A stretch of DNA of 14,821 nucleotides from NCBI GenBank assembly GCA_902766915.1, contig CACXFN010000214.1, positions 1-14,821 on the forward strand, in the 5' to 3' direction. The notes beneath the pieces are model-generated. The model was not told the origin of the DNA. It saw only the letters and a list, made by a program, of their open reading frames with translations, and did no database searches. Shown here in pieces: positions 1-7,115 of the stretch. Source of the DNA: an uncultured Eubacteriales bacterium. Lineage in GTDB: Bacteria > Bacillota > Clostridia > Peptostreptococcales > Anaerovoracaceae. Numbering within the stretch: the first letter of the stretch is position 1; each line of letters opens with the position of its first letter. The position numbers and the translations under genes were made by a program.

Positions 1-1227
1 CACAATTGCAGCAGCCCATCCCTTGCCCATTCTTTCCATGTCCGGCAGATATTCGCCTACTATATATGCGATTAATAGAGACATTCCCCATACCCACCTA
101 TTGGTCACATATGCGAAGCCATTAAAGGCGTGACCGAAAAATGGGAAGGAACAGAAGGAAATCATCAAAAGAAGTATGGCCAAAACCCCTATATCGGATA
201 CCAGATTTCTTCCCTTTCTCAATATTAGACTTCTAAATAAAAGAATTATTGATACGAGGGCAATTACCGTATATCCCATAATTGGATAATTCTTAAAACC
301 TCCTCCCGTTAGGAAAAACCCAAGTATGTCCGTATAATACAGATTATCGTAAAACCTTGGCACAACAATATCCATAGTTGCTCTGGAGGAGGTTAGAATG
401 CCCATTAACGATGGAAGCAGTAGAACCGCAGCAATTAGTCCGGCCCATAATCCGCTAAGCAGGAATTTTAGCAGGAATCCGATGATGCTCGTTAATTCTC
501 CCAGCATAAGGATTCTGATAATCACATATAGTACTGTAAACAGAACCAGCATGTAGAAGAAATAAAAATTAGAAAGGGCAGCCACAGCAGTTGCTATTAT
601 GAAAGTCTTGATGCCTTCTCTTCTAAGAATCTTCTCAGCACCTAATAGCATCCAGGGAAGAAATATCATGGGGTTTAGGAAATAGGGATGAATTAACCCC
701 ATTACCACAGGATATGATGAGAAGGCATATATTATTGCGCCTATGACAGGATATATAATTGGATCGGACTCACGGCCGGAAGCATCACGTTTTTTCAAAT
801 ATCTAAAATAAGCCAAAAAGGCGATTCCGGCGAAGAAACCCCTTAGAATAATCACTAAACAATAACCAAGTTCGCTATATTTAACGGGAAATAGAACCGA
901 AAGGAAGGAAAATGGATCCCCAATAACGTAATAACTTAGAGTTTGAATGATATCCTGTCCATAACCTATGGAGAAATCAAACATAGGTACCACCAATTTA
1001 TGGCTATTTATCAATGTTCTTCCGATTTCTCTAAGATACTTTCCGTAGTAGACAAAGGAATTATAGTGTTGAACCAGACCGTCCCCTCCGCCGCTTTCGT
1101 CGCTGAATACAAAGGATTTTCCTTGAATTAAAAAAGGAAGATAGACCAGACTTGCCACCAGCAAAAAAAGAACCGTGTAAATAAAATAGGTCTTTATGGT
1201 ATTTTTTACACGATTCTCATTTTTCAT
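1..1227 (-). CDS. yfhO: YfhO-family multispanning membrane protein, partial (C-terminus beyond left edge)
   Basis: The frame is open for 409 codons from ATG at 1227 to the window edge. The protein opens with a membrane segment (about residues 14-36) followed by an extracytoplasmic loop containing GKSFVFSDESGGGDGLVQHY and later FSIGYGQDIIQTLSYY and IGDPFSF. This layout, with an acidic patch and QH after the first helix, is characteristic of the YfhO family. At least seven more hydrophobic segments follow. Family members usually have about 800-900 residues, so roughly half is present. YfhO proteins of Bacillus and Listeria (GtlB) act outside the membrane as GT-C type transferases that move a sugar from a lipid carrier onto teichoic acid, together with a CsbB/GtlA GT2 enzyme. 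A CsbB-like gene lies in the same series at 7116-8183. The start is preceded by AGGAAG about 10 nt upstream. Family assignment is firm; the acceptor polymer is inferred from the neighbours. Confidence 0.85.
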   Translation of the reverse strand, partial: MKNENRVKNTIKTYFIYTVLFLLVASLVYLPFLIQGKSFVFSDESGGGDGLVQHYNSFVYYGKYLREIGRTLINSHKLVVPMFDFSIGYGQDIIQTLSYYVIGDPFSFLSVLFPVKYSELGYCLVIILRGFFAGIAFLAYFRYLKKRDASGRESDPIIYPVIGAIIYAFSSYPVVMGLIHPYFLNPMIFLPWMLLGAEKILRREGIKTFIIATAVAALSNFYFFYMLVLFTVLYVIIRILMLGELTSIIGFLLKFLLSGLWAGLIAAVLLLPSLMGILTSSRATMDIVVPRFYDNLYYTDILGFFLTGGGFKNYPIMGYTVIALVSIILLFRSLILRKGRNLVSDIGVLAILLLMISFCSFPFFGHAFNGFAYVTNRWVWGMSLLIAYIVGEYLPDMERMGKGWAAAIV

Positions 1228-1242
1228 TTGCTGCAATCTTCC

Positions 1243-1288
1243 TAAATAATTAATGCTTAAATAATTAATGCTTATATAAATTAATGCT
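1243..1288. repeat. 15-bp tandem duplication in the tarJ-yfhO gap
   Basis: The unit TAAATAATTAATGCT occurs perfectly at 1243-1257 and 1258-1272, followed by a diverged 16-nt third copy at 1273-1288. It fills most of the 75-bp spacer just upstream of the yfhO Shine-Dalgarno site. It is very A+T rich, and I see no stem-loop or T-tract that would make it a terminator. Confidence 0.8.
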
Positions 1289-1302
1289 TGGTTTAATGGT
1301 GG

Positions 1303-2337
1303 TTACTCTATATTCCACTTAAGTACTGTCTTGGCACTTGGATTATTTATATCCTCTTCAAAGGCTCTATGTATGTCCTCAATGGTATTGATTTCTATAG
1401 TTTTCCCCACTACTCTCTTTAGTGCCTTTGGCACCTCAGGATGCTGGGTATATAGTTTCAAAGTATCCTTGAAATCTTTTACTTCCGACCTGCTGGAGCC
1501 ATAGAGTCTAAGTCCCTTTTCCAATACCATTCTTGTATGGATTGGTATCGGCTCCTCTGATACTCCTGTCAGGGCAATGGTTCCCTCAGGACGTATAACG
1601 TCGTCTATTATCTGATTAACCGCTGTCCCGGAATGCTTTCCTCCTACGCATTCAAAGGCGTGATCCACATAGACATTCTCAGGTATACTGGCTACGTTAT
1701 AGACCTTGTCTGCGAATTCTATCTCTTTTAATTTCTCGTCCACCACTCCGAACATATATATCTTTGATTTCGGGAACCTGTATTTCAGGAATAATGCTGT
1801 AATATATCCCATATTACCTTCTCCCCAAATTCCTAATATGTCCCGGCGTTTATCGGCTATTTTATCAAAGCGGCTAATTATATGATAATCCACTGTGCAG
1901 ATTTCCAGGAATGCCAGAATCTCGTTGTCTATTCCCTTTGGCAATCTAACCAAAAGATCTCTTCTCATATCCACATAGCTCTGCATATAGCCATCTACTC
2001 CGCTGGCTCTGAATCTGGAGGATCTCAGATAGTTTCCTCCGATTATTTCATCCTCTTCCATGGGAGTATTGGGAACCATGACTACCTTTTCCCCTTTTTT
2101 GAATTCCCCCTTTGGATCTCTTACAACTTCCCCTATTCCCTCATGTATCAAGGCCATGGGCAGTTTCTTTTTTAATACTTCCGGGTCTCTCTGTCCCTGA
2201 TAATACCTTTGGTCAGCATGGCAAATAGACATATAGGTGGGGCGTACTATTACGCGTTCCTCATTCCTATCGTCTATTTCGCTTTCCACTCTTTCTATCT
2301 TTCCAGGCTTAACTAATCTATATATGTAATTCTTCAT
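1303..2337 (-). CDS. tarJ: Ribulose-5-phosphate reductase TarJ (CDP-ribitol pathway)
   Basis: A 344-residue zinc-dependent medium-chain dehydrogenase that reduces D-ribulose 5-phosphate to D-ribitol 5-phosphate with NADPH, the step before TarI in CDP-ribitol synthesis in the cytoplasm. It resembles remembered Staphylococcus aureus TarJ along its whole length. Near-identical blocks include VRPTYMSICHADQRYY (32-47), LIHEGIGEVV (63-72), KVVMVPNTP (84-92), GIWGEGNMGYITA (169-181, nucleotide-binding glycine loop), VDHAFECVGG (224-233) and KTVLKWNIE at the end. Probable zinc ligands are C39, H65, E66 and E145. I chose ATG at 2337 rather than the upstream start at 2385 because AAAAGGAGT lies 7 nt before it and homology begins there. 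The upstream start would also run into tarI. It lies 13 bp after tarI in the same order as in S. aureus, so the two are almost certainly cotranscribed. Confidence 0.95.
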   Translation of the reverse strand: MKNYIYRLVKPGKIERVESEIDDRNEERVIVRPTYMSICHADQRYYQGQRDPEVLKKKLPMALIHEGIGEVVRDPKGEFKKGEKVVMVPNTPMEEDEIIGGNYLRSSRFRASGVDGYMQSYVDMRRDLLVRLPKGIDNEILAFLEICTVDYHIISRFDKIADKRRDILGIWGEGNMGYITALFLKYRFPKSKIYMFGVVDEKLKEIEFADKVYNVASIPENVYVDHAFECVGGKHSGTAVNQIIDDVIRPEGTIALTGVSEEPIPIHTRMVLEKGLRLYGSSRSEVKDFKDTLKLYTQHPEVPKALKRVVGKTIEINTIEDIHRAFEEDINNPSAKTVLKWNIE

Positions 2338-2350
2338 AATAGTACTCCTT

Positions 2351-3058
2351 TTATCTTCTCTTCCCAAGAATTGAATTCGCAACATCCAAATCCGATGGGT
2401 GGGTAATCTTTATATTTGCAGCAGACCCCTCTACCAGGGCTACCTTTTCTCCTTTGATGACAAATACCTTGGCTGCGTCTGTTAGAATTGCCTTTTCATC
2501 CTCGCTAAGGGCATTATACAATTCCTCAAACTTGGATAATCTAAAGGATTGAGGAGTCTGGCCCTGGTACAGATTGGCTCTGTTTGGAACATCGGTTATA
2601 TATTCGTGGTTCAGGCTTTCTACAATGGTGTCTGTGGCCGCGATAACCGTATCGCAGGCTACATAATTCTCCAGGGCCTGAATATTTCTATCTATTATCT
2701 TGGATGTAACAAAGGGTCTAACCGCATCGTGGGTCACTATGACTGTTTCATCATCAAAGGGGAGATTCTCCTTTATGTACTTAATTCCGTTCATGATGGT
2801 ATCGTTTCTCAGGGCTCCACCGGCAACGACCACCAGTTTATCCTGCTGGCCAAAGTCCTGCATAAAGAGGTCCTCAGTAAAGACTATCCAATCCTCCGGA
2901 ACCAATACTATAACCTTTTCAATGTCCGAATAATCCAGAAATACCTGGGTAGTATATGAGATTATTGCCTTATGTCTTACCTTTAGAAACTGCTTGGGAA
3001 TATCGCTTCCCATTCTTTTACCAATACCTCCGGCTACAATCAATCCATAGATATTCAT
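2351..3058 (-). CDS. tarI: Ribitol-5-phosphate cytidylyltransferase TarI
   Basis: A 235-residue IspD/TarI-family nucleotidyltransferase that joins CTP and D-ribitol 5-phosphate to give CDP-ribitol for wall polymer synthesis. Visible motifs are the CTP-binding loop VAGGIGKRMGSDIPKQFL (8-25), VTHDAVRPFV (108-117), QGQTPQSF (165-172) and NIKITHPSDLDVA (215-227). The length fits TarI (about 238 residues). TarI is preferred over the isoprenoid enzyme IspD because of the adjacent tarJ and the teichoic-acid neighbours. ATG at 3058 was chosen because GGGAG lies 7 nt upstream and homology starts at MNIYGLIVAGG. A GTG at 3115 overlapping the stop of the previous gene would add 19 residues that do not look like the family. 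It is transcribed after the TagF-like pair with a 53-bp spacer and before tarJ with 13 bp. Confidence 0.94.
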   Translation of the reverse strand: MNIYGLIVAGGIGKRMGSDIPKQFLKVRHKAIISYTTQVFLDYSDIEKVIVLVPEDWIVFTEDLFMQDFGQQDKLVVVAGGALRNDTIMNGIKYIKENLPFDDETVIVTHDAVRPFVTSKIIDRNIQALENYVACDTVIAATDTIVESLNHEYITDVPNRANLYQGQTPQSFRLSKFEELYNALSEDEKAILTDAAKVFVIKGEKVALVEGSAANIKITHPSDLDVANSILGKRR

Positions 3059-3072
3059 CTTTTTTCTCCCTT

Positions 3073-3092
3073 TGTTTTCTTGTGTTTTCTTG
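3073..3092. repeat. 10-bp perfect tandem duplication before tarI
   Basis: TGTTTTCTTG is present twice in direct succession, in the 53-bp spacer between the second TagF-like gene and tarI, upstream of the tarI ribosome binding site. On the transcribed strand it is CAAGAAAACA repeated. Confidence 0.7.
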
Positions 3093-3111
3093 AAATAGTT
3101 TCCCAAACTTC

Positions 3112-4335
3112 TCACATTTTCATTAGCTCGATTATTTTCTCTGCCAAATAATTAGTATTATTGTAATTAGTATTATTATCTCTACTTTTCACAAATCTAT
3201 CCGCAAAGGCTTTTACCTTCCCATTAAGTTCCGACGCATTTTCCCCTCTATCATAGGCCCTTATCTGGTCGCTAATTTCTGCTGCAGTTCGCCTTGGTTC
3301 ATTTGGCATATCCTTTTCATAGTCCAAATAGAATCCTCTGGAATCCAGGTAATAATCCAAGTCATAGGCGTAAAGGAAAATCGGCTTTCCTGCAACTGCT
3401 GCTTCGTAAACCACTGCGGAATAATCCGTTACAAAATAGTCGCAAAGGGCAAGGAGGTCAAAGGTGCTTCTATCCGGAATCAGGTGGCTATCGGGAACAC
3501 CTTCCGACCCCTCTTTTATGATTTTGCTTCCGGTTCTATAATGGTCCATCTTCACAGGATGAGGTGATATTAATACATAGAACTCATCATCCAAGGCCTG
3601 AATCAATTCCTTTGCTCTTCTTACTTCCTCTTCCTTACTTTGATCCTGTATCCTTAAAGTCGGCGCATAGAGGACAATTTTCTTTCCCTTTAGCAAGGGA
3701 TAGTCTTCCAGTATTTCTACCCTTTTTTTCTCCAAATACTCCTTATCTTTTAACAAATCTGTTCTGGGCAAAGCTCCTATCAGGAAGCTCTCTTCAGGAT
3801 ATCCGAATGCATCCTGAAATGCCTCTCTGCTTTCCGGACTGCTGGTCAGAATCATATCGTAATTCCTATGCATATCCAAGGCTTCTGCCAATTCCTCAGA
3901 ACGGCCTTCCTTCTGTCCAACAATGCTTTTGCTAAACTTCTTCAGGGCTCCCATGGCATGCCATATCTGTATGACCTTAAGTCCGTCGCGACTTGCCCTA
4001 TCACCTCTCTTTAAATGATTGAGCATGCTTATGGGCGCAGAATAACTATCCAGCACTGCCACCTTGGATGTGGCCAAGGCATGAAGCTGAGGACCAATTA
4101 TGTTCACCAGGTATAATACCTTGCTCCCCAGTCCCGGCTTCATAGTCCTGCAGCAAAACACAGTTTTTATCTCTGCATCCAGTCTCTTTAATTCTGCATC
4201 AAGGAGCCTGAAATCAATAGGCATTGATTCCTGACGGCTGAGAAAAACTACTTTTTTGGAGTTTCGTTTGGCCAATTTATGAATGCCGTAAATACCTTTA
4301 AGCACTGTTTTTCCAAAGGTTAGCATCCACTTCAT
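3112..4335 (-). CDS. CDP-glycerol/ribitol (polyol-phosphate) phosphotransferase, TagF family, second copy
   Basis: A 407-residue member of the CDP-glycerol glycerophosphotransferase family (Glyphos_transf). It should transfer a polyol phosphate from CDP-glycerol or CDP-ribitol to a growing lipid-linked polymer at the inner membrane face. Family motifs are IWHAMGALKKFS (124-135), YAPTLR (223-228), SPHP (257-260), VTDYSAVVYEAA (302-313) and KPIFLYAYDLDYY (317-329). The histidines in WHAMG and SPHP correspond to the conserved His pair linked to catalysis in TagF. The length fits primase or short polymerase types (TagB/TarF, about 380-400) rather than TarL (about 560). Its ATG overlaps the TGA of the preceding paralogue by 4 bp, implying translational coupling. 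Near the C-terminus NNTNY is duplicated (387-396) by a 15-bp DNA repeat. Whether it acts as primase or polymerase, and on which CDP-polyol, cannot be read from the sequence; the downstream tarIJ favours ribitol. Confidence 0.88.
   Translation of the reverse strand: MKWMLTFGKTVLKGIYGIHKLAKRNSKKVVFLSRQESMPIDFRLLDAELKRLDAEIKTVFCCRTMKPGLGSKVLYLVNIIGPQLHALATSKVAVLDSYSAPISMLNHLKRGDRASRDGLKVIQIWHAMGALKKFSKSIVGQKEGRSEELAEALDMHRNYDMILTSSPESREAFQDAFGYPEESFLIGALPRTDLLKDKEYLEKKRVEILEDYPLLKGKKIVLYAPTLRIQDQSKEEEVRRAKELIQALDDEFYVLISPHPVKMDHYRTGSKIIKEGSEGVPDSHLIPDRSTFDLLALCDYFVTDYSAVVYEAAVAGKPIFLYAYDLDYYLDSRGFYLDYEKDMPNEPRRTAAEISDQIRAYDRGENASELNGKVKAFADRFVKSRDNNTNYNNTNYLAEKIIELMKM
3148..3177. repeat. In-frame 15-bp tandem duplication in the second TagF-like gene
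   Basis: Two 15-bp units, 3163-3177 and 3148-3162, differ at one base and encode NNTNY twice (residues 387-396). They lie in the tail, where family members usually carry a conserved DGNA/S-type stretch. Confidence 0.75.
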
Positions 4336-5519
4336 TGGATATGCTCCCTAATATAGTCACCAAACAGGTATTCCACGGTGTTTTCCGTGGCATGGCCATC
4401 ACAAGCCTCCATGAATTTGCGGCGGAATTCATCCCGTCTGTCCGCGCACATATCCTCTGCTCGAATTGCAGAAATTAATTCCTCTATATTCTCTGCGACT
4501 CTTCCGTAGCAATAATCATCAAAGTCATAATAAAGTCCTCTGCCGCCGGCATAATCCTCCAAGTCATAGGCATAATAGACCAAGGGCTTATCCACCAACA
4601 GATAATCAAATATGACGGATGAATAGTCTGTTATCAGGACATCCGTAACAAGTAGCAAATCATTTATATCTCTGGCCCTGGAAAGGTCTAAGAAGAAATC
4701 ACCATATTCGGCCATATTATACATTTCCTTCTCTTCCCTTTTCAGATTGTTATATGTGGCAGGATGCCATTTAAATACAAAGACATATTCATCTGAAAGC
4801 CCCTGGAACAGCACATCCGGTTTTATCATCTGAAAATCATAGGCAGCATCATAGGCTCTTATTCCCCTATAGGTCGGTGCAAACATGATGACCTTTTTTT
4901 CTTTAAATATCGGATATTCCTCGTATATCTGAGCCTTGGTTTTTTCTACATATTCCTTATCGAAAAAAATATCCGTTCTGGGAATTCCCGTTGCCTGAAC
5001 CTTTTCAATAGAAAGACCAAAGGCTTCCGCATAATTCTTTCTGATAAAATCGCTGCTGGTAATGGCCTTGGCATATTTTCTGTATCCCGGATGAATTCTT
5101 ATATTCTCGGAATTACCTTCTCTGCTATAACCGAATTTCTTATATGCTCCTGCGGCATGCCAAAGCTGACATATTTCCTGGCCCGGTCTTACTTTCTGAA
5201 AACTGGTGTATTTGTAATAATCCTCCAGAATAATATACTTGGATGTGGTCATATTGCGAATCATCCCCATAATATTCCCAAAGGATCTTTTATCTCTTCG
5301 ATCGGTACGGAACTGATATACGGGAACCAATCCTTCCGGAAGAGCTTTGCTGATAAACTCCATATTTCCACCCAGTTCCCCTCTATCATCAGAGGCGAAT
5401 AAAACCTGATTCTCCTTTACCGGCAGCAAAAGACCATAGATCCGGTTCATCAAAAAGAATAGCCCCGGCTTTACTAAGGTATCTATACGCCTTTTAATTT
5501 TCTTTTTATTAATCTTCAA
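4332..5519 (-). CDS. CDP-glycerol/ribitol (polyol-phosphate) phosphotransferase, TagF family, first copy
   Basis: A 395-residue Glyphos_transf protein, paralogous to the next gene but clearly diverged. Motifs are QLWHAAGAYKKFGYS (118-132), FAPTYRG (213-219), FKWHPATY (249-256), LITDYSSVIFDYLLVDKPLV (295-314) and YAYDLEDYAGGRGLYYDFDD (316-335). The WH and HP histidines of the family are both present. The N-terminus is basic (MKINKKKIKRR) and followed by a short hydrophobic patch (about 18-33), consistent with peripheral membrane association. The start is TTG at 5519, supported by GAGAGG about 9-10 nt upstream; the next in-frame Met is at residue 24 and lies inside the conserved region. The product should act on a lipid-linked acceptor in the cytoplasm before TagGH export. 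The gene follows the ATPase gene after 34 bp and overlaps its paralogue by 4 bp. A primase/polymerase division of labour between the two is plausible but unproven. Confidence 0.88.
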   Translation of the reverse strand: MKINKKKIKRRIDTLVKPGLFFLMNRIYGLLLPVKENQVLFASDDRGELGGNMEFISKALPEGLVPVYQFRTDRRDKRSFGNIMGMIRNMTTSKYIILEDYYKYTSFQKVRPGQEICQLWHAAGAYKKFGYSREGNSENIRIHPGYRKYAKAITSSDFIRKNYAEAFGLSIEKVQATGIPRTDIFFDKEYVEKTKAQIYEEYPIFKEKKVIMFAPTYRGIRAYDAAYDFQMIKPDVLFQGLSDEYVFVFKWHPATYNNLKREEKEMYNMAEYGDFFLDLSRARDINDLLLVTDVLITDYSSVIFDYLLVDKPLVYYAYDLEDYAGGRGLYYDFDDYCYGRVAENIEELISAIRAEDMCADRRDEFRRKFMEACDGHATENTVEYLFGDYIREHIQ

Positions 5520-5553
5520 GTTTTATTATCCTCTCGGTTTATTATTCCCGACT

Positions 5554-6300
5554 CTATCCTTCAATAAGCTTATTGTATTCCTCTGAGACAGGACCCACAT
5601 CACCAAAGCTTATGAGCTTCCCTTCCTTCAGAATCAATGCCTTGTCGCAAATATTCTTCACTTGCTCGATTGAATGCGAAACGAAAAGCACCGTAACGCC
5701 TTTATCGAACATATCGATTACCCGCTTTTCACTTTTCTTCCTGAATCTGGCGTCCCCTACAGAAAGCACTTCATCCAGAATCAATATATCCGGCTCCACC
5801 GCTGTGCATATGGAGAATCCCAGACGGGACTTCATGCCGGATGAATAGTTTTTCAGGGGAACATCAATAAACTTACTAAGCTCTGAGAATTCCACAATTT
5901 CATCAAATTTGCTCTCAATGAATTCCCTTTTATACCCAAGTACCGCCCCATATAGATAGATATTTTCTCTGGCGGTAAACTGCATGTCAAAACCGGCTCC
6001 CAATTCCAATAGCGGTGCAAGTATCCCCTTCTTGGTAACCTTGCCTTCCGTAGGTCTATATACGCCGGCAATGATTTTTAACAATGTACTTTTTCCCGCA
6101 CCGTTAAGCCCCAGTATGCCTAGTCTATCTCCTTTTTTCAGTTCAAAGTTTATGTCTTTAAGAGCCCAAAATTCGTCATAGTGAACCTGGCCCTTGATAA
6201 ACTTGATGAAGTATTCCTTCATATTGTCAAGTTTTTCAGAACTTAGGTTAAACTTCATGCTCACATTTTCAACTTTTACACTGGTCTTTTTATCTGCCAT
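5554..6300 (-). CDS. tagH: Teichoic acid/polysaccharide ABC exporter ATPase (TagH type)
   Basis: A 248-residue ABC ATPase of the TagH/RfbB/KpsT export group. It contains Walker A GLNGAGKST (64-72), signature NYSSGM (151-156), Walker B DILILDEVLSVGD (171-183) and the H-loop VSHS (H209). The N-terminal stretch before the core sheet, including LSSEKLDNMKEYFIKF and FWALKDINFEL, is characteristic of exporters of lipid-linked polymers. It pairs with the permease 38 bp upstream to flip the finished polymer across the membrane. It lacks the long C-terminal extension of Bacillus subtilis TagH and resembles the shorter staphylococcal and O-antigen type. The Shine-Dalgarno is weak (GGTGA about 10 nt before ATG). 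tagH is chosen over rfbB or kpsT only because of the tar-type neighbours. Confidence 0.9.
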   Translation of the reverse strand: MADKKTSVKVENVSMKFNLSSEKLDNMKEYFIKFIKGQVHYDEFWALKDINFELKKGDRLGILGLNGAGKSTLLKIIAGVYRPTEGKVTKKGILAPLLELGAGFDMQFTARENIYLYGAVLGYKREFIESKFDEIVEFSELSKFIDVPLKNYSSGMKSRLGFSICTAVEPDILILDEVLSVGDARFRKKSEKRVIDMFDKGVTVLFVSHSIEQVKNICDKALILKEGKLISFGDVGPVSEEYNKLIEG

Positions 6301-6316
6301 ATTAGTTTTTCACCAA

Positions 6317-6336
6317 TCTCATTCTCCCTCATTCTC
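6317..6336. repeat. 10-bp near-perfect tandem duplication in the tagG-tagH gap
   Basis: TCTCATTCTC is followed directly by CCTCATTCTC (9 of 10 identical), filling more than half of the 38-bp spacer. On the coding strand it is the purine-rich GAGAATGAG repeated, which could offer additional weak Shine-Dalgarno-like sequence ahead of tagH. Confidence 0.55.
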
Positions 6337-6338
6337 GC

Positions 6339-7115
6339 CTATAGATGAAGAATGAAATCGTCCTGTTTTTTCTTAAATACAATGGTACCCAGTACTATTG
6401 CCACCACGCTGAACACAAAGGAATAGCCGTAATTCCATGGGTCGGACATATACCCTATGATTCCACCTCTAAAAATATCTATTATGCAATAAAGGGGATT
6501 GTACCTGAGAACCCATGCAAATCCGCTGGATAGTATTTTTTCCGGATAATAGAAAATCGCACTCATGTACATTATCAGCATCAATAATACATTCCATAGA
6601 TATTCCATATCCCTAAAGAATACATTCAGTGTCACCAGGAACATTCCCACTCCGATTGTTAATAGCAATACCAAGATAAGGGCAGGTATGCACTGCCATA
6701 TCAAAACAGTTGGTGCGGTTCTGGTATAAAGAGCAACCAGAATCAATACCAAAAGTGAAATCAAAAATATTATGTAATTAAACAGTACGTCCGAAAGTGG
6801 ATAAAGATATTTGGGCACATAGACTTTTTTAATCATCCCTGCATTCTTTCTAATGGCAATGGATGCCGCCTTAGTGCCTGCAGAGAAGAAGGAATAAATC
6901 AATCTTCCGCAAATTATATATAGAGGGAATGTTGGATTATTATTATTAAACAGTGTACCAAAAACAATAACCAACACCACGGTGGTCAATATGGGTTCTA
7001 TTAAGGACCACACAATTCCCAAATATGATCTTCTGTATTTAAGTTTAATCCCCTTCTTCACCAATTCTTCCAATAGGAATCGGTATCTGAAGAACCCCTT
7101 AATATAAGCAATCAC
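6339..7115 (-). CDS. tagG: Teichoic acid/polysaccharide ABC exporter permease (TagG type)
   Basis: A 258-residue ABC-2 type permease. The cytoplasmic N-terminus FRYRFLLEELVKKGIKLKYR (9-28) followed by SYLGIVWSLIEP (30-41) is the hallmark of the TagG/RfbA/KpsM family. About six membrane segments can be drawn: near 33-55, 64-85, 106-130, 138-166, 172-192 and 228-247. The C-terminal tail KKKQDDFILHL is basic then hydrophobic. It forms the channel partner of the ATPase encoded just downstream. The start is GTG at 7115, next to the TAG stop of the glycosyltransferase gene (zero spacing), with GGGAG about 9 nt upstream. This tight junction suggests translational coupling of export with the glycosyltransferase. 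The substrate (teichoic acid rather than another polymer) is inferred from context. Confidence 0.9.
   Translation of the reverse strand: MIAYIKGFFRYRFLLEELVKKGIKLKYRRSYLGIVWSLIEPILTTVVLVIVFGTLFNNNNPTFPLYIICGRLIYSFFSAGTKAASIAIRKNAGMIKKVYVPKYLYPLSDVLFNYIIFLISLLVLILVALYTRTAPTVLIWQCIPALILVLLLTIGVGMFLVTLNVFFRDMEYLWNVLLMLIMYMSAIFYYPEKILSSGFAWVLRYNPLYCIIDIFRGGIIGYMSDPWNYGYSFVFSVVAIVLGTIVFKKKQDDFILHL

Noticed and set aside
2338..2385. Upstream start for TarJ adding 16 residues
   Set aside because: It would overlap the tarI stop, lacks family similarity, and ATG at 2337 has a strong Shine-Dalgarno 7 nt upstream.
2351..3058. IspD (isoprenoid cytidylyltransferase) instead of TarI
   Set aside because: The families share motifs, but the adjacent tarJ, the TagF-like genes and the exporter make TarI much more likely.
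3059..3115. GTG start for TarI overlapping the stop of the TagF-like gene
   Set aside because: The extra 19 residues are not TarI-like; ATG at 3058 has GGGAG at proper spacing and matches the family N-terminus.
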